Part shown: one piece after another, positions 1 through 7,144 of the stretch
Numbering within the stretch: position 1 is the stretch's first letter
How the letters are laid out: every line of letters starts with the position of its first letter
Origin: a virus
Direction: 5' to 3' (one strand)
DNA length: 21,571 nucleotides
Virus record (IMG/VR): IMGVR_UViG_3300024308_000066
Coordinates: 1-21,571 of that record
The notes under the pieces: model-generated
Database searches by the model: none
What the model saw: the letters and a program-made list of their open reading frames with translations, nothing else
Told to the model about the DNA's origin: nothing
Position numbers and translations under genes: made by a program

Positions 1-624
1 TCCTCCCCGGGTGGTCAGCGGGATGACTCGCCTATGGCAAAGATGGCAGCCGCTCTCCGTGGGAAAGCCGAAGCTGAGCGGGCTGCGTTCGATCAACGCG
101 TGCAGTCCGGCGAGTGGGGGCCGATGCCGGACAACCCGGACGTACTAGAACTGCCACCTCTTCCCGAAGAGGTTGACTCGGTTAGCTGCATGATTCGCGG
201 TGAAAAAGGGTTCGCTGAGCCCTGCGATTACTACTTCACCTCCAAGCAGATGCGTGACTACGCGCGCACCGCCCTCGCCGCCCGCCAGCCGGTGGGGGAG
301 CCGGTGGCTGAGGCCATTGAGCAACTGTCTGACGATGTTGAAAGCTGCGTTTCCGATGCGTGCGCGTACTTGGCTTCCGACAGCGGCTGGGATGATTACG
401 GCATCTACCGGGACGACGCTAAGGAGCGCTACCGCGCATTGCCGGATCGGATTCGCGCACTTGCCAATCCGCCCGCGCAGGCCGTGGACCTGGGGCCGTT
501 CCGTCCCTTCGTTGAAGCCCAGCGAAACGAATACATCTCGCATGGACTCACGTCTGAAAATGCAAGTGTTGCGGAATGCGACGAACTACTGGCCATGATC
601 GACAGCCAGGCGGTTGGCAAATGA
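1..624 (+). CDS. Partial phage accessory protein, paralog of the gene at the other window end
   Basis: The frame is open from the first base, so the 5' end is probably missing; if it starts inside the window, the first ATG is at 34 (196 residues) with only a weak ribosome site. I do not recognise a function. The N-terminal part is Ala/Glu/Arg-rich. A middle segment around DYYFTSKQMRDYARTALAA resembles the modular small proteins common in accessory regions of proteobacterial phages. The C-terminus (VDLGPFR, then ELLAMIDSQAVGK) matches the C-terminus of the minus-strand gene at 21221-21571 (VDLSRFR, then ELLALIDSHAVGNK). The two also share a 17-bp DNA segment at their window-edge ends, in the same reading frame. 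A terminator follows, so it is probably transcribed separately from the head genes. No catalytic motif is visible. Confidence 0.7.
   Translation, partial: SSPGGQRDDSPMAKMAAALRGKAEAERAAFDQRVQSGEWGPMPDNPDVLELPPLPEEVDSVSCMIRGEKGFAEPCDYYFTSKQMRDYARTALAARQPVGEPVAEAIEQLSDDVESCVSDACAYLASDSGWDDYGIYRDDAKERYRALPDRIRALANPPAQAVDLGPFRPFVEAQRNEYISHGLTSENASVAECDELLAMIDSQAVGK
2..18 (+). repeat. Left copy of 17-bp terminal inverted repeat
   Basis: The sequence CCTCCCCGGGTGGTCAG is identical to the reverse complement of 21554-21570. It contains the palindrome CCCGGG. In both copies it is read in the same frame as the neighbouring paralogous gene (peptide SPGGQ), so it is probably a conserved coding segment of a repeated gene family rather than a dedicated recombination site. 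Confidence 0.85.
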
Positions 625-653
625 GCATCAAGTAATTAGCAACAAATAGACAT

Positions 654-677
654 GGGCCAATCGGCCCCTTTCTTTCG
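654..677 (+). terminator. Probable rho-independent terminator after the first gene
   Basis: The stem GGGCC (654-658) pairs with GGCCC (663-667) around the loop AATC. A pyrimidine/T-rich tract (CCTTTCTTTC) follows. It lies 30 bases after the stop of the first gene and just upstream of a promoter. It would insulate the structural operon from upstream transcription. The stem is short, so efficiency is uncertain. Confidence 0.65.
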
Positions 678-679
678 TA

Positions 680-706
680 TTGCATTTTCTAATCCGATGG
701 TATACT
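680..706 (+). promoter_or_regulatory. Candidate sigma-70 extended -10 promoter for the structural operon
   Basis: TATACT at 701-706 is preceded by TG at 698-699, giving the extended -10 pattern TGnTATACT. A possible -35 TTGCAT lies at 680-685 with a short 15-base spacer, which the extended -10 could compensate for. It sits between a terminator and the portal start at 735. No other convincing promoter was seen in the plus-strand gene run, so it may drive much of the structural operon. Confidence 0.5.
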
Positions 707-734
707 CGCGCCAATTGATAATCGCGGGCAGGCC

Positions 735-2060
735 ATGGCCGATAGTAAAATGTTGGTAACAGACAACCTAGTTAACCTAGTTTCTGGCCTAGGAACTACT
801 CGCGCTAAGTCGGCCAACTCTACTTTCGTGGATCGTGCGTATTCCGACCATGAGCTAATGGCTACTTACCGGCAGAATTGGGTTGCCGGTCGGATTATCG
901 ACGTTCCGGCATTCGACTGCACCCGCGCATGGCGAAACTGGCAGGCCAAGGGCCGTCAGATTGAGCGTATTGAGAAGCTAGAGCGTGACTTGGGCCTGCA
1001 AGGGAAGATTCGCCAGGCAAAGAAGCTAGGCGACCTGCTGGGCGGTGCTGCTGTCTATATCGGGACCAATGCGGCGGATGTTAGTAAGCCGCTGAACGTG
1101 CAGACTGAGAAGGTTAAGTACCTGACGGTATTCACTAAGTCGCAGCTATCTGGTGGCGAGCGGGATAACGACATTGCCTCTGAATACTTCGGCCAACCTA
1201 AGTTCTACCGGCTGAGTACGGCTGATGTGCAGATCGAGATTCACCCGTCGCGCCTGATCCGGTTCATGGGCAAGCCAATCCCCGACACCGATGCGGCTGG
1301 CAGCATCAATAACGGCTGGGGCGATTCCGTACTGGTATCGTGCATGGCGCCGCTGCTGCGCAATGAGTCCACGGCGGCTAATGCTGGCGAGCTGGTGTTT
1401 GAGTCCAAGGTTGACGTTATCGGCGTACCTGACCTGATGGAAAGGCTGCGCGAGAATGACTATGCGCAGTCCGTCTTGGAGATGATTAGCCTTCAGGTTC
1501 AGGCCAAGGGCATCACCAAGACGCTGCTAATGGATGCGGCGCAGACCTATCACAGCCACAATGCCACCTTCGCTGGCGTACCTGAGCTTATCCGCGAGTT
1601 CCAGCAGGAGTGTTCCGGCGCATCTGGAATCCCGCGATCCATCCTGTTCGGTAACGCCGAGGGCGGTCTAAATAATAAGGGCGAGGCCGAAAGCCGAGTT
1701 TGGAGCGAACGAGTTAGCTCTATTCAGTCGCAGGAGTTCAGCCCTGCAATGGCTAAGTTCGATGAGCTATTGCTGTGGAATGCCCTAGGCCGTCGCCCAT
1801 CCGATGTTTACTACATCTGGAACAATATCTGGAAGCCGACCAAGAAGGAGGAGGCAGATATTGGAAAGGTGATTGCTGATACAATCAAGACCATTAAGGA
1901 CTCCGATGTTATCAATTCAGATGCTCTTAGTAAGGCGGCAGTGAATATGCTAACTGAGAATGGGGTTATGCCAGGTCTTGAGGCTGCCGTAGAAGAGGCC
2001 ATGCGCAGCGAGGATAATCCGACTAGCGACCCCACTAGTAATTCTGCTAACAATGAGTAA
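735..2060 (+). CDS. Phage portal protein (DUF1073 / Phage_portal_3 family)
   Basis: This 441-residue protein should form the dodecameric ring at the capsid vertex through which DNA enters and to which the tail joins. The family call rests on the N-terminal region (RQNWVAGRIIDVPAFDCTRAW), the middle segment with IHPSRLIRF, and the signature SGIPRSILFGNAEGGLNNKGEAESR near residues 293-320, followed by a region predicted to be helical ending in a polar, disordered tail. Length is typical. GGGCAGG precedes ATG 735 closely. It is the first gene after the candidate promoter, and a protease/scaffold gene follows after 30 bases. Databases sometimes label this family as anti-CBASS Acb1-like, but I see no paired HxT/HxS phosphodiesterase motifs, so a structural portal is the right reading. 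Confidence 0.9.
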   Translation: MADSKMLVTDNLVNLVSGLGTTRAKSANSTFVDRAYSDHELMATYRQNWVAGRIIDVPAFDCTRAWRNWQAKGRQIERIEKLERDLGLQGKIRQAKKLGDLLGGAAVYIGTNAADVSKPLNVQTEKVKYLTVFTKSQLSGGERDNDIASEYFGQPKFYRLSTADVQIEIHPSRLIRFMGKPIPDTDAAGSINNGWGDSVLVSCMAPLLRNESTAANAGELVFESKVDVIGVPDLMERLRENDYAQSVLEMISLQVQAKGITKTLLMDAAQTYHSHNATFAGVPELIREFQQECSGASGIPRSILFGNAEGGLNNKGEAESRVWSERVSSIQSQEFSPAMAKFDELLLWNALGRRPSDVYYIWNNIWKPTKKEEADIGKVIADTIKTIKDSDVINSDALSKAAVNMLTENGVMPGLEAAVEEAMRSEDNPTSDPTSNSANNE

Positions 2061-2090
2061 AATGCGCCTAGTGGCATTGAGGTGATACCC

Positions 2091-3254
2091 ATGATCCGAG
2101 TAGCCGATAGTTATACCGTAGACGCAAGCGGCCTTTCCCTCACTAGGGACGGTTACCTTGTGGGCGAGGCTAGAATCGCGCGGGCTGGGAACGTCCAGCA
2201 GTATTATGGTTCGGAGCTTGGATTGACTGGCGATGACGCCAGTAAGGTTTTCGGCGTCTATCGTGACCCTGATATTGTCTTCAATAAAGACAGTATGCGT
2301 TCACTTGCAGGCCGTCCTATCACTAGGAATCATCCGTCTGAGCAGGTAACTGCAAAGAACTGGAAGGACCTTGCCAAGGGCACTGTAGGCGGAGTTATCA
2401 GCCGCGATGGCGAGCATGTTGTCGCATCCATGGCAATCATGGATGCAAGCGCGGTTGACGAGCTTAGGTCTAATCCTGGCGCTCGCGCCCTGTCTGCTGG
2501 ATACACTGTAGACATTGAAAGGGAAGATGGCATCGCTCCCGATGGCACCCCGTATCAATATAAGCAATCTGGCGAGCTTAGGTTTAACCACGTTGCATAC
2601 CTGCCCGGTAACAATCCGCGCGCAGGAAACACCCGTATCGGGGATCAGGGCAATCCCGATATTATCTCTCCTGCCCAACCAAATGAAGGAGGCCACATGG
2701 CCGATTCCAATCTGCGAAAGGTCATTGTTGATGGCCTGAGCGTTGAAACTACCGATCAGGGCGCACAGGCTATTGAGAAGCTGACCAAGCAGGTTGGCGA
2801 TGCTCAGGCCGCTAATGTGGCTCTGGCTGACTCCCACAAGGCTGCGATTGCTGCGAAGGATGCGGAGATTGCTAAGAAGGACGCCGAGATTGACGCGCTG
2901 AAGGGCAAGGTGATGGACGCCGCCGCCTTGGACGCTGCTGTCACCGCTCGCGCCGACCTGATCGCCAAGGCCAAGACTGTTGCCGATCAGGATTACACCG
3001 GCAAGTCTGAGACTGAAATCCGCAGGATGGCCGTTGCTAAGAAGTTCGGCGATGCGGCTGTTGCTGATAAGTCGGCTGAGTACATCGAGGCTCGATTTGA
3101 TATTGCCGTGGGCGACTCGGCTAATGTTGATCCGGTGCGCTCTGCATTTAAGGGCAATCAGAATAATGTGGTGAATCTAAGTGATGCCGCCGCAATCGAA
3201 GAGAAGGCCCGTCAGGCTTATCTGACCCGTCACGACCGTAAGAAGGAGGCATAA
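2091..3254 (+). CDS. Prohead maturation protease with C-terminal scaffold (DUF2213)
   Basis: This 387-residue protein has two parts. Residues 1 to about 185 are a DUF2213 domain of the prohead-protease type, with candidate active-site residues His81 (TRNHPSE), Ser135 (RALSAGY) and His167 (RFNHVAYLPG). From about residue 203 the protein is Ala/Lys/Asp-rich with a strong coiled coil (AAKDAEIAKKDAEIDALKGK), as expected of a scaffolding region that is cleaved and expelled during capsid maturation. The start at ATG 2091 is chosen because GAGG at 2079-2082 is 8 bases upstream; a GTG at 2082 overlaps that ribosome site. It lies between portal and cement/capsid genes, the standard position. The catalytic residues are inferred from family pattern, not from an alignment. 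Confidence 0.85.
   Translation: MIRVADSYTVDASGLSLTRDGYLVGEARIARAGNVQQYYGSELGLTGDDASKVFGVYRDPDIVFNKDSMRSLAGRPITRNHPSEQVTAKNWKDLAKGTVGGVISRDGEHVVASMAIMDASAVDELRSNPGARALSAGYTVDIEREDGIAPDGTPYQYKQSGELRFNHVAYLPGNNPRAGNTRIGDQGNPDIISPAQPNEGGHMADSNLRKVIVDGLSVETTDQGAQAIEKLTKQVGDAQAANVALADSHKAAIAAKDAEIAKKDAEIDALKGKVMDAAALDAAVTARADLIAKAKTVADQDYTGKSETEIRRMAVAKKFGDAAVADKSAEYIEARFDIAVGDSANVDPVRSAFKGNQNNVVNLSDAAAIEEKARQAYLTRHDRKKEA
2697..3254 (+). CDS. Nested in-frame start: free scaffolding protein
   Basis: An in-frame ATG at 2697, corresponding to residue 203 of the protease, is preceded by a strong ribosome site AAGGAGG ending 4 bases upstream. It would give a 185-residue protein beginning MADSNLRKV, made of the coiled-coil scaffold and C-terminal region without the protease. 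This mirrors lambda C/Nu3, where the scaffold is made from an internal start in the protease gene. Here the boundary falls exactly between the end of the DUF2213 domain and the scaffold. The ribosome site is better than that of the full-length gene, so the free scaffold should be the more abundant product. The call is inferred from sequence only. Confidence 0.75.
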   Translation: MADSNLRKVIVDGLSVETTDQGAQAIEKLTKQVGDAQAANVALADSHKAAIAAKDAEIAKKDAEIDALKGKVMDAAALDAAVTARADLIAKAKTVADQDYTGKSETEIRRMAVAKKFGDAAVADKSAEYIEARFDIAVGDSANVDPVRSAFKGNQNNVVNLSDAAAIEEKARQAYLTRHDRKKEA

Positions 3255-3256
3255 TC

Positions 3257-3730
3257 ATGCCGATGATCCAGCCTGAAATCTATGCAAAGCCTGCTGCTGG
3301 TATTGTTGGCCGTCGCGCCAACATGGAAGAGTGGAACACCGTAACTCGCCTGACCACTGCCGCTGGCATTGGTTTTGGTGAGCCGGTCCAGCGTGGTGCT
3401 AGTGCCGACCTGATCGCGCCGTTTACTACTGGCAAGTTCCTTGGCATCACTGAGGCAGATATGACTGCCGTCGATGGTGCTCCGGGTGCTGCTGCTGTAT
3501 TCCCGGCAGGCTATAACACTCCGGTCTGCGATATGGGCGTCATTTGGGGAAAGGCCGCTGGCACCTGCACCGCTGGTGGCCTGGTCTATTGGAGCGCCAG
3601 CAGCAAGGGTTACACCGATACCGCCGCTAGCAATACTCTGGTCCCGAACGCTGAGTTTGATAGCTCCGCTGCGGCCAACGGTATTGTTAAGGTCCGCCTG
3701 CGCCGCGTCCCGGCTGCGCCCGCTGCATAA
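3257..3730 (+). CDS. Capsid cement / decoration-like structural protein
   Basis: This 157-residue protein is rich in Ala, Gly, Thr and Val, with a predicted beta-rich fold and no membrane segments. It resembles the cement or decoration proteins (DUF2190-like, gp24-like) that sit on capsid surfaces and lie just before the DUF2184 capsid gene in related phages. GGAGG at 3244-3248 gives good spacing to ATG 3257, only 2 bases after the protease/scaffold stop. A second ATG at 3263 is possible. The major capsid gene starts 10 bases downstream, so the two are probably co-translated at high level. Function comes mainly from position and composition. Confidence 0.65.
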   Translation: MPMIQPEIYAKPAAGIVGRRANMEEWNTVTRLTTAAGIGFGEPVQRGASADLIAPFTTGKFLGITEADMTAVDGAPGAAAVFPAGYNTPVCDMGVIWGKAAGTCTAGGLVYWSASSKGYTDTAASNTLVPNAEFDSSAAANGIVKVRLRRVPAAPAA

Positions 3731-3740
3731 GGAATAATAA

Positions 3741-4733
3741 ATGAATATCAATGACGCAGATTTTGTTCTTGGTTTTGCGCGCCAGCAGTCGCACATTCTG
3801 AATGCTCGGGTCTATGAGATTGAGTATCAGGAAATGGACTACGGCGTCCTGATCCCGGTTAACCGTAACATCCCCGAATGGGCATCCGGTATGGATACCC
3901 TGGTGATGGATAAGGTTGGTGAAGCCAAGTTCCAGTCCACCTATGCCAAGGACGTTCCGCTGGCAGACGTGAATCTGAATATGGTTTCCAGCACTTTTGC
4001 CGAGTATGCTGTGGGCTATCAGTGGAACATCGGTGAAGTTGGCAAGGCTGCCTTCTCTAATTTCCCGCTGAGTGCTCGACGCGCTGAGGCTGCTCGCTTT
4101 GCTGCTGAGGTGTTCGTGTGGGAAACCGCGCTGATCGGCTCTAACCTGAAGGGCTGGACCGGCCTGATTAACAACGCCAATGTGACTCCGGTTGCGGCTG
4201 CTGCTAACGGTACTGCCTCGCCGAATACCGCGTGGGTGCTGAATGACGGCACCGGCAATAAGACGCCGGAAGAGATCGTTGCCGACATTAACAATGCCCT
4301 GATCGGCCCGGTGAACATCGGTACTGGCATCCAGACCTCAATCCTGGCGGATACCATCCTGCTTCCGGCTCTGGCGCTGAAGTACATCGAAGAGACTCCG
4401 TATGGCGTCACCTCGCCGAACGAGACTATCGCTTCGTATGTGCAGACCCGTAACGCCTATACCCGTCGCACTGGTCGTCCGCTGGTGATCCGTGAGCTTC
4501 CGGCTCTGGCGCGTGCTGCTACTGTTGGCGTTGCTGGCGGTGGCCGCATGGTTGCCTACCGCAACACTGCGGACGTGCTGGAACTGCCGATGCCGATGGA
4601 CTACCGGTTCTTCCCGCTGTATCAGGACGGTCCGTTCAACTTCACCGTTCCGGGCATGGGTCGTATCGGTCAGATCGACGTGAAGAAGCCGGGTATTCGT
4701 TACCTGGATGGCATCACTCCGGTTCCGGCGTAA
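3741..4733 (+). CDS. Major capsid protein (DUF2184 family)
   Basis: This 330-residue protein should form the icosahedral shell. The DUF2184 pattern is visible in the N-terminal region (YEIEYQEMDYGVLIPVNRNIPEWA), the segment around residues 120-140 (FAAEVFVWETALIGSNLKGWTGLINN), and the C-terminal block with MDYRFFPLYQDGPFNF and PGIRYLDGI. It probably has the HK97 fold. AAGGA at 3729-3733 is well placed for ATG 3741. Codon use is GC-rich and regular (about 68% G+C by hand count over 4501-4560), the highest I counted here, as expected of a highly expressed gene. A strong hairpin follows the stop codon, which may set capsid mRNA level apart from the downstream genes. Confidence 0.88.
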   Translation: MNINDADFVLGFARQQSHILNARVYEIEYQEMDYGVLIPVNRNIPEWASGMDTLVMDKVGEAKFQSTYAKDVPLADVNLNMVSSTFAEYAVGYQWNIGEVGKAAFSNFPLSARRAEAARFAAEVFVWETALIGSNLKGWTGLINNANVTPVAAAANGTASPNTAWVLNDGTGNKTPEEIVADINNALIGPVNIGTGIQTSILADTILLPALALKYIEETPYGVTSPNETIASYVQTRNAYTRRTGRPLVIRELPALARAATVGVAGGGRMVAYRNTADVLELPMPMDYRFFPLYQDGPFNFTVPGMGRIGQIDVKKPGIRYLDGITPVPA

Positions 4734-4740
4734 TCCAAAA

Positions 4741-4768
4741 GCCGGGGCGTCTTTCGGGGCGCTCCGGC
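4741..4768 (+). promoter_or_regulatory. Strong hairpin after the capsid gene, without U-tract
   Basis: GCCGGGGCG (4741-4749) pairs with CGCTCCGGC (4760-4768) over 9 bp with one G-U pair and a 10-base loop. No T-run follows, so it is not a classical intrinsic terminator. It could protect the capsid mRNA 3' end or partly reduce transcription into the connector genes. Its place in the only sizeable gap inside the head genes supports a role. Confidence 0.5.
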
Positions 4769-4780
4769 ATAGGGGCATGA

Positions 4781-5134
4781 ATGTATACGATTAAGAACCT
4801 GACTAACTCTCCCCATCGAATTAAGACCGCTGATGGCGGATCGAAGATTCTTGGTGCGCGTGCTACTGATGAGTTTGACATTCATCCTGGCATGGTAGGC
4901 CCGTATAGCCGACTTGGCTACTTTGTGATCACTGAGTCTAATGGTGATAGCAAGGAACTGCCTAAGCGTGAAGTAGTTAAGAATGTTCAGTTCACTGAGA
5001 AGGTTGATATCCCGAGTGAAGATGAGCAGAAAGAAGAGTTGATCGCGCAGCTTGCCGAGCTTGGCGTTAAGGCCGACAAGCGTTCGTCGGTTGAGAAGCT
5101 GCAAGAGAAGTTGGAAGAAGCACTCGCTAGTTAA
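4781..5134 (+). CDS. Small head-region protein with SAP/LEM-like C-terminus
   Basis: This 117-residue protein has no confident name. Residues 1-70 look like a small beta domain (MYTIKNLTNSPHRIKT start, then a Gly-rich turn region). The C-terminal part from about residue 80 (EELIAQLAELGVKADKRSSVEKLQEKLEEAL) has the helix-extended turn-helix look of SAP or HeH/LEM motifs, which occur in small proteins next to capsid genes and may touch DNA. AGGGG at 4771-4775 serves ATG 4781. Placed between capsid and connector genes, it is likely a minor head or connector-accessory protein. The DNA-binding idea is inference. Confidence 0.6.
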   Translation: MYTIKNLTNSPHRIKTADGGSKILGARATDEFDIHPGMVGPYSRLGYFVITESNGDSKELPKREVVKNVQFTEKVDIPSEDEQKEELIAQLAELGVKADKRSSVEKLQEKLEEALAS

Positions 5135-5175
5135 GAGTCCTCGGGCCAAGGATGGCTCCCCTATTAGAGATTCCC

Positions 5176-5691
5176 ATGGCACTGACCTACTACGGCACCA
5201 TTCAAGGCGCTGACGACTATAACGAGGCCATGGGCAATACTGCTTGGGCCGCTCTATCCACTGAGGCGAAGACTGCGGCCCTAGTGCGCGGCACGCTGTA
5301 TGTGGACAGCTACGCTAAGAAGTGGATTGGCGAAGATTACAAGTGCTGGTGGACGTTCCTAGGGCAGAAGGCCGGCGGTCCCGCGCAGTACATGCAGTGG
5401 CCGCGTACCGGTATTGATGGCATCGATAGCGCCACTGTCCCGCTGTCTGTCGAATACGCCACCTATGAGGCTGCTGCTATCGAGGGCGCTAATCCGAACA
5501 GCCTGCGCCCCATCGTGAACACCTCGACTGCCGTCAAGCGCGAGAGGGTTGACGTTCTAGAGGTCGAATACGCAATTAGCAGCTCTACTAACCCGTATGA
5601 CCTGCTTCCGACTGTGCCGATCATCGATAGCCTGCTGGCTGGGCTGCTGGTGCGTCGCTGCACTGGCTCAATGGCAATCTATACCGTTTAA
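5176..5691 (+). CDS. DnaT-like head-tail connector protein
   Basis: The protein is 171 residues from ATG 5176, beginning MALTYYGTIQGADDY, or 179 from ATG 5152. The later start is preferred because family proteins open with this pattern, the 5152 ATG directly abuts its AAGG, and AGAG lies at a better distance from 5176. Proteins like this are annotated as DnaT-like ssDNA-binding proteins, but their steady position after the capsid gene points to the head-tail adaptor. Visible features are the helical region with TKAALVRGTLYVDSY-like content and the motif YMQWPRTGIDGID, which resembles the QxWPR motif of such adaptors. The C-terminal half has helices around LLPTVPIIDSLLAGLLV. It precedes a zinc-ribbon gene by 9 bases. 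Confidence 0.7.
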   Translation: MALTYYGTIQGADDYNEAMGNTAWAALSTEAKTAALVRGTLYVDSYAKKWIGEDYKCWWTFLGQKAGGPAQYMQWPRTGIDGIDSATVPLSVEYATYEAAAIEGANPNSLRPIVNTSTAVKRERVDVLEVEYAISSSTNPYDLLPTVPIIDSLLAGLLVRRCTGSMAIYTV

Positions 5692-5700
5692 GGAGAGAAA

Positions 5701-5892
5701 ATGAGCGATGAAATTAAAGAATGTCCTTTTTGCGGCACTAAGGGGCTAGATACAAGCTATGGTGGCGCCTTCCCGACAGGTCGTGATTCCAACACCTATT
5801 GGATAGCTAGGTGCGGCAATCCCGAATGTCATGCAGAAGTGCTTGGCGATAATGAAGATGATGCAATTAGGAAGTGGAACCGCCGCGTATGA
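5701..5892 (+). CDS. Lar-like restriction-alleviation / zinc-ribbon protein
   Basis: This 63-residue protein carries CPFCG (Cys8, Cys11) and a second pair Cys38 and Cys43 (RCGNPECHAEV), then the C-terminal pattern AIRKWNRR. This is the layout of the Lar family and related phage zinc-ribbon proteins. Lar of the Rac prophage alleviates type I restriction, but many members are uncharacterised, so antirestriction is only a possibility. GGAGA lies just upstream of ATG 5701. The stop overlaps the next start by 4 bases (ATGA), so it is coupled to the minor head gene. Such genes usually lie in early accessory regions; its place among connector genes is unusual. Confidence 0.72.
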   Translation: MSDEIKECPFCGTKGLDTSYGGAFPTGRDSNTYWIARCGNPECHAEVLGDNEDDAIRKWNRRV

Positions 5893-6839
5893 CGCCCGAG
5901 CAGCACGCCGCCAAGATTCGCGAGCTAGAAGCGCCCATGGCTGCGGCCTATCTGGCGGAGGTTCGTGCTGTCGAAGGAGGGGCAACGGTTGCTGAGGTCG
6001 AGCGCCTGATTGCTGCTGATGATCGAGACGGGCTTGCTGCTCTACTGAGTCTTGGAGCGCTAACCCTATTTACTGAACTGTTCCGTACAGCATTTATCCA
6101 AGGCGCTCAGAATGAGCTAGCTGGACGCTGGCGGTTCGATAGCAACACATGGGCTGTCATCAATCTACTGATGGGCGAATACCGCTCGATCAGCGACACG
6201 TCCGCTATGGACCTGCGCAAGACGATTGACGTAGTTCTGGCTAACGGCAATACCGCTCGCAACAAGGCGCTAGACCTACTCGGCGTCAAAGGCACTACAG
6301 CGCGACGCACAGGCGGCATGATTGGCCTGCCGGTACAGATGAGCGAATGGGTAGAATCGGCCCGTCAGCAGCTTCTCAGCGGCGACCGTGCGGCTATGCG
6401 TGCTTACCTGACTCGTAAGCTGCGCGATACCGCCTATGACCGATTCGTGGTGCCTGGGACTAAGCTGACCATCGAGCAGGCCAACACCATTTCCCGCGCC
6501 TACTCTTCTAGATTGCTGCAATCCTACGCAAAGCAGTTAGCGCAGACGTATGCGCAGGCGGCGTATGAGGCTGGTCGTCGCCATGGACTACAGCAGCAAA
6601 TTGACAATGGGGTTTTGAGTCCCGATCAGATCGGAAAGGATTGGCAGACTGACAAAGATGAAAAGGTCCGCCATAGCCATCGTTATTTGCAAGGGCAGAA
6701 GCAGCCATTTGACCAGCCATTTGTAAGCGGCCTAGGCGGGTTGATGATGTATCCTGGCGACGCCTCCCTAGGGGCTAGCGACGAAGACCGATACGGGTGC
6801 CGATGCCGCGCCCGATACTCCGTAAGAATGAGGTTCTAA
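5889..6839 (+). CDS. Minor head protein (phage head morphogenesis, SPP1 gp7-like)
   Basis: The protein is 316 residues from ATG 5889, where ATGA overlaps the previous stop; a GTG at 5874 is possible but less likely. The C-terminal region carries the head-morphogenesis signature: DEKVRHSHRYLQGQ (about residues 257-270), FDQPF, MMYPGD, and a closing CRCRARYS (Cys304, Cys306). The N-terminal two thirds is mainly helical and Ala/Leu-rich. SPP1 gp7 relatives sit near the portal inside the capsid and affect DNA ejection. In many phages this gene directly follows the portal; here it is after the DnaT-like connector, so the order has shifted. The TAATG junction couples it to the next gene. Confidence 0.8.
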   Translation: MTPEQHAAKIRELEAPMAAAYLAEVRAVEGGATVAEVERLIAADDRDGLAALLSLGALTLFTELFRTAFIQGAQNELAGRWRFDSNTWAVINLLMGEYRSISDTSAMDLRKTIDVVLANGNTARNKALDLLGVKGTTARRTGGMIGLPVQMSEWVESARQQLLSGDRAAMRAYLTRKLRDTAYDRFVVPGTKLTIEQANTISRAYSSRLLQSYAKQLAQTYAQAAYEAGRRHGLQQQIDNGVLSPDQIGKDWQTDKDEKVRHSHRYLQGQKQPFDQPFVSGLGGLMMYPGDASLGASDEDRYGCRCRARYSVRMRF

Positions 6840-7144
6840 TGAAGATCAGCGTATTCAAAGGCGATGAAGGATATGAAAACTATCTAGCCCATCGGCCTAT
6901 TGTCGTCTATGTCAATGGCGAGATGCTAAACAATGTAGTCCGCTTGGACACGGCTGAAGGCTGGGCTGAGTTCAATGTGAAGGACGCTGACGGCCTATTC
7001 CTAATCGAGAATGGGGAGATTGTCACTGACATTGCTGAGGGGCTGGTTGAGATTCAGGGTGATGGCATTGAGCTAGAGGCGGTTGTGATTGAGCCTGAGC
7101 CGCTGCCTGAGCCGCCAGAAGAAGAGGCAGAAGAAGATGCCTGA
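6839..7144 (+). CDS. Small acidic head-tail region protein
   Basis: This 101-residue protein starts at ATG 6839, overlapping the previous stop as TAATG. An in-frame ATG at 6797 is inside the minor head gene and less likely. I do not recognise a family. Residues 1-80 look beta-rich (MKISVFKGDEGYENYL, then VVYVNGEML and two repeats of short acidic strands). The last 20 residues are almost only Glu, Pro and Ala (EPEPLPEPPEEEAEEDA), an acidic disordered tail. The last 8 bases overlap the next gene. Tight coupling on both sides suggests a connector-region structural or assembly protein. A DNA-mimic role cannot be excluded but has no direct support. Confidence 0.6.
   Translation: MKISVFKGDEGYENYLAHRPIVVYVNGEMLNNVVRLDTAEGWAEFNVKDADGLFLIENGEIVTDIAEGLVEIQGDGIELEAVVIEPEPLPEPPEEEAEEDA

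Noticed and set aside
2-18. Terminal repeat as phage genome ends (cos or terminal repeat) or attachment site
   Set aside because: The copies are inverted, not direct, are in frame with paralogous genes, and no integrase or terminase is nearby.
145-543. Minus-strand and alternative-frame open readings over the first gene and other structural genes
   Set aside because: They are shadows of GC-rich coding frames, with arginine/serine/leucine-rich composition, no ribosome sites and no family pattern.
735-2060. Portal protein as an anti-CBASS Acb1 nuclease
   Set aside because: Databases sometimes attach this name to DUF1073 proteins, but no paired HxT/HxS phosphodiesterase motifs are visible, and the gene occupies the portal position.
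735-2060. Over-representation of CTAG
   Set aside because: CTAG looked frequent, but a hand count of the portal gene gave 8 sites where about 5 are expected with equal bases, too small a difference to claim.
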